Assembly: GCA_045655245.1 (NCBI GenBank)
Contig: JAZOOX010000038.1
Coordinates: forward strand, 1 to 27,634
Length of the DNA: 27,634 nt
Reading direction: 5' to 3'
From: RGIG8785 sp045655245
GTDB taxonomy: Bacteria; Bacillota; Clostridia; RGIG8785
Of this stretch, positions 22,825-27,634 are shown piece after piece. The notes beneath the pieces were generated by a model. It ran no database searches. It was given only the letters and a program-made list of their open reading frames with translations, and was not told the origin of the DNA. Position 1 is the first letter of the stretch. The number at the start of each line of letters is the position of its first letter. The position numbers and the translations under genes were made by a program.

Positions 22825-23514
22825 ATGAGTGAAGAATGTTTAATTTGCAAAGCACCCCTTGAATATCTGGAAACAGATACAATGATGGAATGTGTGATTT
22901 GCCATAAAAAAGAAAACAGCAAAACAAGATGCGTAAACGGGCACTACGTTTGCAGTGAGTGTCACACAAACGGAATGGACGAAATTATAGCGTTAGCGTT
23001 AAATGAAAAGTCCAAAAATCCTATTCGCATATTAGAGAAAATGATGTCAATGGAATTTTGCCACATGCACGGGCCCGAGCATCATGTTATGGTAGGGGCA
23101 TCACTTCTTACGGCATATAAAAACGCAGGCGGAGAGATTGATTTGCCGACCGTTCTTTCTGAAATGTACGCAAGAGGAAAGCAAGTTCCCGGCGGAGCTT
23201 GCGGATTTTGGGGTGCCTGCGGTGCAGGCGTAAGCACAGGTATGTATCTGTCGATTATAACAAAGTCCACCCCCCTTGCAAAAGAGGCTTGGGGACTTTC
23301 CAATCAGATGACAGGACAAGCTCTATCTGCAATCGGCAAAAATGGTGGCCCCCGTTGCTGTAAAAGAGATTCTTATATTGCAATTCGTGAGGCAGTTAAT
23401 TTTACTGCCGAGAACCTTGGTGTACATATGGAGCTTGACGAAATCGTTTGCTCTCGCTCTCATATGAATAATCAATGTATTGAAGAAAGGTGTCCTTTCT
23501 ATGTCAAAAACTAA
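22825..23514 (+). CDS. DUF5714 protein with N-terminal zinc-finger-like segment
   Basis: A 229-residue protein. The first 50 residues hold CLIC, CVIC and a CVNGHYVCSECH cluster, probably binding zinc. The body contains HGPEHHVMVGASLLTAYKNA and CGFWGACGAGVSTG, typical of DUF5714 proteins, and a C-terminal cysteine set (PRCCKRD, CIEERCPFY). Function is unknown. ATG 22825 fits GGTGG spacing better than ATG 22819. Its end overlaps the ArsC-like gene by 14 bases. Confidence 0.75.
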   Translation: MSEECLICKAPLEYLETDTMMECVICHKKENSKTRCVNGHYVCSECHTNGMDEIIALALNEKSKNPIRILEKMMSMEFCHMHGPEHHVMVGASLLTAYKNAGGEIDLPTVLSEMYARGKQVPGGACGFWGACGAGVSTGMYLSIITKSTPLAKEAWGLSNQMTGQALSAIGKNGGPRCCKRDSYIAIREAVNFTAENLGVHMELDEIVCSRSHMNNQCIEERCPFYVKN

Positions 23515-23908
23515 AATAGCATTTATTTGCGTACATAATTCCTGTCGCAGTCAAATGGCAGAGGCTTTTGGAAAAGTGTATCTGTCAGAAAAATATGACT
23601 GCTATTCTGCAGGAACAGAAACAAAGCCACAGATAAACCAAGATGCTGTACGAATTATGAAAGAGCATTTTGATATAGATCTGTCGGGTCAGTATTCGAA
23701 GCGGATTTCGGATATCCCTGTCCCTGATATCGTTATTACAATGGGATGTAACGTTCAATGCCCCTATATCCCTTGCAAAGAGCGTTACGATTGGGGACTT
23801 GACGATCCCACGGGAAAAAGGGATGAAGAATTTATCAAAACAGCGAATACGATTAAAGAGAAAATATTGGAATTGCAGAACATAATCAGAGAGGAGAGTG
23901 TGCTATGA
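23501..23908 (+). CDS. arsenate reductase-like/low-molecular-weight phosphatase
   Basis: A 135-residue protein of the LMW-PTP fold. The P-loop CVHNSCR (C10-R16) and the acid DDP (D102) are intact. C83, C87 and C92 in GCNVQCPYIPC occupy the place of the redox cysteines of thioredoxin-linked ArsC. It could reduce arsenate or act on another oxidised substrate; no arsR, arsB or acr3 gene is near. ATG 23501 is chosen over TTG 23480 because GAAAGGTG is properly spaced; it still overlaps the upstream gene. The stop overlaps the nitroreductase ATG (ATGA). Confidence 0.85.
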   Translation: MSKTKIAFICVHNSCRSQMAEAFGKVYLSEKYDCYSAGTETKPQINQDAVRIMKEHFDIDLSGQYSKRISDIPVPDIVITMGCNVQCPYIPCKERYDWGLDDPTGKRDEEFIKTANTIKEKILELQNIIREESVL

Positions 23909-24714
23909 ATAATATCAAAGAACATATTCGAAACAGAAGAAGTGTCAGAACATTTGATGGCAGAGAACTGGATAAAAACGACATAGAAAAATTGATATCC
24001 TTTGCAAAGACTTTAGAAAATCCTTATAAAATTCCTGTGGATTTCAAGTTGATGAATGCAAAGGAACATGGGCTTAACTGTCCTGTTACGGTGGGCACGG
24101 ATTTATTTGTCGGCGGTAAAATTAAATGCATTGAAAATGCAAGTGTGGCATTTGGCTATTCCTTTGAAATGCTGGTGTTATATGCCCAAGCAATCGGTAT
24201 TGGAACAACCTGGCTCGGCGGAACGATGAACCGCTCTGCTTTTGAACAGGCTATGGAACTTGATAATGACGAAATTATGCCTTGCGCAAGTCCGCTTGGG
24301 TATCCGGCTAAAAAGATGTCTTTGCGCGAGAGTATGATGCGAAAAGGAGTGAAAGCCGACGAAAGACTTCCTTTTGAGGGATTATTCTTTGACGGCTCAT
24401 TTGATACCCCTTTATCTCAAGAAAAAGCAGGGAAATGGGCAGAAGCGCTGGAAATGGTAAGACTTGCACCATCGGCAGTAAACAAACAGCCATGGCGAGT
24501 TGTTGTGGCTGATGATTCAGTTCATTTTTATCTGAAACGCAGTAAGGGCTTTAGCTATAACGAAAAACTTGATATGCAAATGATTGATATGGGTATTGCG
24601 CTTTGCCACTTTGACCTGACTGCAAAAGAGAATAATTTGAATGTTGCCTTTTGGCAAAATGATCCAAAGATAGAGTCAGACGCCGAGTATGTTGCTTCTT
24701 TCAGTTTGGTATAA
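23905..24714 (+). CDS. nitroreductase family protein
   Basis: A 269-residue protein of the TM1586-like nitroreductase type: RNRRSVRTFDGREL at the start (FMN-phosphate contact), AQAIGIGTTWLGGT in the middle, and RLAPSAVNKQPWRVVV in the second half, so the chain looks like two related halves folded as an internally duplicated dimer. It probably binds FMN and reduces a nitro or quinone-like substrate with NAD(P)H. GGAGAG lies before ATG. It is the last gene of the operon; its stop is two bases from an integrase remnant. Confidence 0.85.
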   Translation: MNNIKEHIRNRRSVRTFDGRELDKNDIEKLISFAKTLENPYKIPVDFKLMNAKEHGLNCPVTVGTDLFVGGKIKCIENASVAFGYSFEMLVLYAQAIGIGTTWLGGTMNRSAFEQAMELDNDEIMPCASPLGYPAKKMSLRESMMRKGVKADERLPFEGLFFDGSFDTPLSQEKAGKWAEALEMVRLAPSAVNKQPWRVVVADDSVHFYLKRSKGFSYNEKLDMQMIDMGIALCHFDLTAKENNLNVAFWQNDPKIESDAEYVASFSLV

Positions 24715-24716
24715 AG

Positions 24717-24881
24717 ACCAAAGGTCTTTCCTCGCTACTCCTCGCAAACGGCGTGCCGATGAAAATGATTCAGGACTGGCTGGGGCACAGCGATATGGGG
24801 ACTACTGCTAACATCTATAGTCACATTGGCAGCGAGAGCAAGAAGGTAAGCGCGATGGCAATAGGCTCAGCGTTTTCCTGA
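24717..24881 (+). pseudogene. tyrosine integrase, C-terminal remnant
   Basis: Reading from just after the nitroreductase stop, the frame encodes LSSLLLANGVPMKM, then WLGHSDMGTTANIYSHIG and ends VSAMAIGSAFS. These are the last 50 or so residues of a phage/ICE-type tyrosine recombinase, with the catalytic His (LGH) and nucleophile Tyr (IYSH). The rest of the gene is missing, so it is a truncated relic of a mobile element. Confidence 0.82.
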
Positions 24882-24886
24882 AAGAG

Positions 24887-24924
24887 AAAACTCCTTGAAG
24901 GATAAAACCTTCAAGGAGTTTTTT
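24887..24924. terminator. terminator after integrase remnant
   Basis: AAAACTCCTTGAAGG (24887-24901) and CCTTCAAGGAGTTTT (24908-24922) plus T-run. Confidence 0.9.
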
Positions 24925-24982
24925 GGCGGAGCGGGTGGGATTCGGACCCACGTCCCTCAGGGGGCATCGTGATTTCGAGCTG
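24924..24982 (-). pseudogene. 3' half of a tRNA-Ser-like gene, probable att core
   Basis: On the minus strand the sequence ends GTGGG-TCCGAAT-CCCAC (T arm), CCGCTCC, discriminator G and CCA. Before it are a variable-arm-like stretch and an anticodon loop-like CTCGAAA. The 5' half is absent: the match stops at the anticodon loop. GGAGCGG/CCGCTCC acceptor with G73 fits tRNA-Ser(CGA). A tmRNA 3' end is the alternative. Such half-genes mark integrase attachment sites. Confidence 0.65.
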
Positions 24983-25060
24983 TTAGAGAGTCTTTTTAGA
25001 TAGACGAAATAAGCGGAAGTTAAAGGAACTTAAAAAGCGATAAAAACCGCATAAAATCAA

Positions 25061-25121
25061 GGCTTTGAGGGGTTAAAAACCTTCAAAGCCTTTGCTGTTC
25101 TCGTAAATTTCGTATTGCCAC
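25061..25121. repeat. imperfect direct repeat, copy B
   Basis: Matches copy A at 20678-20738 in the same orientation. The two copies bracket about 4.3 kb with the Crp/Fnr circuit and integrase remnant. Confidence 0.8.
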
Positions 25122-25146
25122 TTTTAGATAGCTTTTTTGGGTTTTC

Positions 25147-25190
25147 GCTAGAAAAGTGCTAGAAAAATGTTAGAAAAATGTTAGAAAAAA
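25147..25190. repeat. four tandem 11-bp repeats
   Basis: Units GCTAGAAAAGT, GCTAGAAAAAT, GTTAGAAAAAT and GTTAGAAAAAA follow without gaps, in phase with the DNA helix. They are 165 bp from the att-like core; arm-type integrase sites are one reading. The remaining bases from 25191 to 25345 show no gene. Confidence 0.8.
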
Positions 25191-25346
25191 AGTAAAGGAT
25201 AAATATTTTCAAAACATATCGGCAGATAGTGCGGTACATGGGATGCAAATTTTTATAATTTTAGGCTCTGTTAGCCTATTGTATTGATTTTTATGTCAAA
25301 TTTTTCTGAATTCCTTGTATATTAAGCATTCATAGACAACAATATA

Positions 25347-25388
25347 GAAAAAGGTGCATATAATTTCGCATACAATGATATGCACCTT
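25347..25388 (-). terminator. terminator of the MerR-type gene
   Basis: AAGGTGCATA (25351-25360) and TATGCACCTT (25379-25388); on the minus strand TTTTTC follows. Confidence 0.75.
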
Positions 25389-25419
25389 CCTATGCTTATT
25401 GTTTTCAACAAACTGAATT

Positions 25420-26148
25420 TTACTTGTAACAATAGAATTCAATTGCGCCACAGACAAACACCGCCGTACCATCTGCATTCTTATCGATGTTATTTTTGAA
25501 GCGTTCATCTTGGGTATACATTTGACCGAGACCTGCTAAAATCTCGTCTGTACAGAGATAGTAATTTTGAGTAATATGGTCTTGCAACATTTTAACAAGA
25601 TTTTGCGCTTTGGCAGAGTCAGGCTTTTCGCCGCTCTTCATACAAGCGGCAAACTCTGCAAAAATATCATTCATTTCTCCTGCAAGAATATTCCACTTTT
25701 CTTTTGAATACTGCTTTGTTTTTTCTTCGTGCTCCTTATATGCAGGAGTTTGACCCCATTTTTCTTTTGCTTCTGACTTATACTTTTCGAACTCACTGTT
25801 ATCAAATGCGCTCATAATATTTTCTCCTTTCACGGCACCGTCAATGGCAAAAATCAATCTTTCCAATCTTTCTTTTTTGAGCATAAGCAGGTGTTTTTGC
25901 TCTTTCAGTGCCTTGCATTTATCATAATTCGGGGATGTCAAAATCTCGCGAATAGTCTTTAATGAAAAGTCAAGTTCGCGGTAAAAGAGAATCTCTTGCA
26001 TACGAAGAAGGGAATTTTCGTTGTAATAACGATAGCCTGTAAACTTATCCACATAGGCAGGCATCAATAATCCTATTTCATCGTAATAATGAAGTGTGCG
26101 CACACTTACACCTGTAAACTCGGCAAATTCCTTAATCTGCATTTTCAA
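25420..26148 (-). CDS. MerR family regulator, TipA-like
   Basis: A 242-residue regulator. The N-terminal MerR HTH reads FAEFTGVSVRTLHYYDEIGLL and GYRYYNENSLLRMQEILFYREL, followed by a coiled coil and a C-terminal TipAS-like domain (EKWGQTPAYKEHEEKTKQYS to the end), which in relatives binds peptides or antibiotics. TTG 26148 is chosen as start because GGAGG lies eight bases before it; ATG 26142 (240 residues) is the alternative. The longer frame from 26178 would run over the promoter. A 19-bp-spacer promoter lies directly upstream, so it probably regulates itself. Confidence 0.88.
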   Translation of the reverse strand: MKMQIKEFAEFTGVSVRTLHYYDEIGLLMPAYVDKFTGYRYYNENSLLRMQEILFYRELDFSLKTIREILTSPNYDKCKALKEQKHLLMLKKERLERLIFAIDGAVKGENIMSAFDNSEFEKYKSEAKEKWGQTPAYKEHEEKTKQYSKEKWNILAGEMNDIFAEFAACMKSGEKPDSAKAQNLVKMLQDHITQNYYLCTDEILAGLGQMYTQDERFKNNIDKNADGTAVFVCGAIEFYCYK

Positions 26149-26169
26149 TTTTGTCACCTCCCAAAACAG

Positions 26170-26200
26170 AGTATACACTATGACGGAGCGTGAGAGTCAA
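26170..26200 (-). promoter_or_regulatory. MerR-type promoter with 19-bp spacer and operator
   Basis: Minus-strand TTGACT (26195-26200) and TATACT (26170-26175) are 19 bp apart, the stretched spacing of MerR-activated promoters. On the plus strand CTATGACG-GAG-CGTGAGAG (26178-26196) forms an imperfect dyad in that spacer. Confidence 0.82.
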
Positions 26201-26264
26201 TACATTTTTCAAAAATTTTGACTGCCATTCGATAAATTCCAATTTATAAACTGAAATTTGTATG

Positions 26265-26513
26265 TTAAATTCCCCAAATCAAAGAAGCAACATTATAGGC
26301 AGTTACCCCCAATAAGAATATTCCCAATACCAAGAAATAAACTGCTGTGCTTTTTTGCTTTTTATCTTTGTATTCTTTGGATGTTATAAACATTGTTGCT
26401 GCTAAACAGACGAACATTATTGGCATTGAAATATCTGTTGAAAGAGCCTTTGTTAATCCTAATATTCCAAATGCTACTGTCAATGCTGAGAATAATAGTT
26501 TTAGATTTTTCAT
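26265..26513 (-). CDS. small membrane protein, DUF3953-like
   Basis: An 82-residue protein with three hydrophobic segments: LKLLFSALTVAFGILGL, MPIMFVCLAATMFIT and VYFLVLGIFLLGVTAYNVAS, with a basic loop KEYKDKKQKS. It resembles DUF3953-type small membrane proteins, though this is a weak match by eye. AAAGGAG precedes the ATG. Unknown function. Confidence 0.65.
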   Translation of the reverse strand: MKNLKLLFSALTVAFGILGLTKALSTDISMPIMFVCLAATMFITSKEYKDKKQKSTAVYFLVLGIFLLGVTAYNVASLIWGI

Positions 26514-26550
26514 ACAATCACACTCCTTTGTCAAATTCTAATTTGTTTGA

Positions 26551-26769
26551 TTTGTTTTTGCCAATTCCTCTGTATTTCTCAAAGAACTTGTTTCTAATAT
26601 ATCTTCTCTTGTTAACTCTATTATACTTGAAATGCTATTATATATCAAGTCCTGCGACTTATTGTATCTGCTAAGCTCCGTTGAAGGGGCACTTCGTAAA
26701 ATGGTAAGCGAAGGAGAGCTAAAGCGTGAAGGTTCGGGCAAGTCTACTTGCCACTATCGATTGAAATAA
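26551..26769 (+). pseudogene. C-terminal remnant of a winged-helix protein
   Basis: An open frame without a start that ends VEGALRKMVSEGELKREGSG then KSTCHYRLK, the recognition helix and wing of a wHTH domain such as found at the end of Fic or replication-linked proteins. The upstream half is unrecognisable, overlaps the promoter of the small membrane gene on the other strand, and is probably decayed. Confidence 0.6.
26620..26648 (-). promoter_or_regulatory. promoter of small membrane protein gene
   Basis: Minus-strand TTGATA (26643-26648), 17 bp, TATAAT (26620-26625), about 110 bases before the ATG. Confidence 0.65.
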
Positions 26770-26773
26770 GGTT

Positions 26774-26818
26774 TGTAGAAACAGAGAAACTATTGGACTC
26801 TATGAGTTTATAAAATAA
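26774..26818 (+). pseudogene. C-terminal scrap of a PAS_10 paralogue
   Basis: The frame reads CRNRETIGLYEFIK then stop, close to YRNIETVGLYQPKKN, the end of the PAS_10 gene at 22438-22806. The DNA is also similar. It looks like the last codons of a lost second copy. Confidence 0.5.
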
Positions 26819-26838
26819 ACTCATAATAAATAGTCAAC

Positions 26839-26868
26839 AGCCGATGCATTTGCATCGGCTATTTTCAT
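26839..26868 (+). terminator. terminator after the gene scraps
   Basis: AGCCGATGCA and TGCATCGGCT form a perfect stem with TT loop, followed by ATTTTCATTT. A weaker hairpin TGAGTTTAT/ATAAACTCA lies at 26803-26823. Confidence 0.8.
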
Positions 26869-26887
26869 TTCCCAAAAACCTTTCTTA

Positions 26888-26961
26888 TGCTGCACTTTTA
26901 TTACAAAAACATAGTTATATTACACACGCGCTGCACTTTCGCTGCAATTTGGCTGCAATGT
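26888..26961. repeat. iteron-like repeats upstream of the RepA-like gene
   Basis: CGCTGCACTTT (26929-26939), CGCTGCAATTT (26940-26950) and GGCTGCAATGT (26951-26961) are exact-period 11-bp tandem units; TGCTGCACTTT stands alone at 26888-26898. They precede the promoter of the ATPase gene and could bind a replication initiator or regulator. Confidence 0.75.
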
Positions 26962-26972
26962 TAAAAAGTGCG

Positions 26973-27001
26973 TTGACGCGGATTTTCCTCCGCGCTATAA
27001 T
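26973..27001 (+). promoter_or_regulatory. promoter of RepA-like gene
   Basis: TTGACG (26973-26978), 17 bp, TATAAT (26996-27001). The spacer contains a GCGGA/TCCGC inverted repeat. Confidence 0.85.
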
Positions 27002-27003
27002 GA

Positions 27004-27036
27004 ATCTCCCAAAGGCCTCTGGGAGATATTTTTTTT
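27004..27036 (+). terminator. hairpin terminator overlapping the transcript start
   Basis: ATCTCCCA (27004-27011) and TGGGAGAT (27020-27027) plus eight T. The predicted start (about 27008) is inside the left arm, so only transcripts from further upstream can form the full stem. Confidence 0.8.
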
Positions 27037-27066
27037 GAATTTTTTTAAAAGATTGGAGGAATCTAA

Positions 27067-27634
27067 ATGTTTAATTTAACAACAAAACCTGTATCAGCAG
27101 GAGAACTTATGAAGAAAGAAAAGAAACCAATTAACTTTGTGGCAGAGAAGTTTATGTCGCAAGGAGTTCATTTTCTTGCGGGACATCCTAAAGCAGGTAA
27201 GTCCTGGCTTGCACTTTGGATTGCACTTTGCGTTGCAAACGGAAATGAGCTGTGGGGATTTAAAACCAATAAAAGTAAGGTTCTTTATTTCTGTTTGGAG
27301 GATACTGAAAATCGTATTCAGGACAGACTTGAGGGTATGCCCGGCAGTGAAACGGACAATCTTTTATTCATGTATGATGCGCCAAACATGGACAATGGGT
27401 TCGATACTTTCCTCAGGAAAATCGTCAATGAAGAGCCAGGCATTAAGCTCGTAATCGTTGATACTTTTCAGTTAATAAGAGGAGAACAATTCACCGGAAA
27501 CGCTTATGCTTGTGAGTACGCAGAGATGAATTATATGAAAAAAATTGCAAAGGAACTCGATATCACTATCGTACTTGTCCATCATTTAAGAAAGCAACAT
27601 GACAACAATCCTCAGAACATGATTTCAGGTACGA
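27067..27634 (+). CDS. RepA-like AAA ATPase of a mobile element, partial
   Basis: 189 residues are visible; the gene runs off the right edge. Walker A GHPKAGKS (39-46), LYFCLEDTENRIQDRL (about 73-88) as in RepA/RegA-like DNA helicase loaders and AAA_25 proteins, Walker B LVIVDTF (128-134) and the histidine-rich VHHLRKQ near 171-177. The ATG has TTGGAGG upstream. Iteron-like repeats before the promoter fit a replication or maintenance protein of an integrated plasmid, phage or ICE. Confidence 0.85.
   Translation, partial: MFNLTTKPVSAGELMKKEKKPINFVAEKFMSQGVHFLAGHPKAGKSWLALWIALCVANGNELWGFKTNKSKVLYFCLEDTENRIQDRLEGMPGSETDNLLFMYDAPNMDNGFDTFLRKIVNEEPGIKLVIVDTFQLIRGEQFTGNAYACEYAEMNYMKKIAKELDITIVLVHHLRKQHDNNPQNMISGT

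Noticed and set aside
24924..24982. Functional complete tRNA gene
   Set aside because: The acceptor 5' strand, D arm and 5' anticodon stem are absent, so it cannot fold as a tRNA.
24924..24982. tmRNA (ssrA) 3' end
   Set aside because: GGGAC before the T arm is compatible, but the G discriminator, CTCGAAA loop and GGAGCGG-type acceptor fit tRNA-Ser better. Not fully excluded.
25147..25190. Tandem repeats as a CRISPR array
   Set aside because: Units are contiguous 11-mers with no spacers and no cas genes nearby.
26538..26741. Minus-strand 67-codon ORF
   Set aside because: It is antisense to a recognisable wHTH tail, contains a promoter for the next gene and lacks a ribosome site.
26929..26961. 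Iteron-like repeats as a CRISPR array
   Set aside because: No spacer sequence and unit length too short.

Overview
The window looks like the chromosome of an anaerobic, low-to-mid-GC Firmicute of clostridial type. Two tRNA-sensing T-box leaders, vegetative promoters close to TTGACA-17-TATAAT, strong AGGAGG-type ribosome sites, a ferredoxin-dependent 2-oxoacid oxidoreductase, Feo iron uptake and many 4Fe-4S proteins support this. No rRNA or complete tRNA gene is present, so the species cannot be named. Bases 1 to about 20600 are fairly GC-balanced with tight operons. From about 20740 to the right edge the DNA is clearly more AT-rich and carries marks of mobile DNA.

Layout of the left part: a leftward unit (ilvE, then a partial P-loop ATPase) lies behind an isoleucine-type T-box (1484-1751). 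Back to back with it, a second T-box (1841-2095, apparent tyrosine specifier) leads rightward into a Na+/solute symporter, an acyl-CoA ligase, iorA, iorB, a PaaK-type arylacetate-CoA ligase and a tandem ACT protein. I read this as a pathway linking arylacetates, arylacetyl-CoA and arylpyruvates. Tyrosine-starvation control suggests it runs toward amino acid synthesis or salvage. A separate unit follows with mrp and a C_GCAxxG_C_C protein, then a lone membrane-anchored nucleotide-sugar dehydratase. Next come leftward metal genes (a ZIP transporter, then znuA-znuC-znuB), an unassigned intergenic region with a 27-codon membrane peptide gene, pnuC with an amidohydrolase, and rightward feoA-feoB plus a small Cys-rich Feo partner. 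Three copies of TTAG-N6-CTAA sit at the feo promoter and before feoB.

The right part begins after an imperfect direct repeat (20678-20738, again at 25061-25121). The segment between the copies holds a Fe-S protein gene and a Crp/Fnr regulator gene that share an ATGTTGTTATAACAACAT-like operator, and a divergent operon (PAS_10, DUF5714, ArsC-like, nitroreductase). It ends with the C-terminal remnant of a tyrosine integrase, a terminator and the 3' half of a tRNA-Ser-like gene, which I take as an attachment-site scar. Further right are four tandem 11-bp repeats, a MerR/TipA-type regulator with a 19-bp-spacer promoter, a small membrane protein, two broken gene ends, three tandem 11-bp iteron-like repeats and the start of a RepA-like AAA ATPase cut by the window edge.

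The most interesting items are the divergent T-box pair, with a tyrosine-type leader on an aryl-acid/IOR operon; the Crp/Fnr circuit with an activator-like site at one promoter and a repressor-like site at its own; the three-site feo operator set; and the stacked attachment and iteron structures at the right end.
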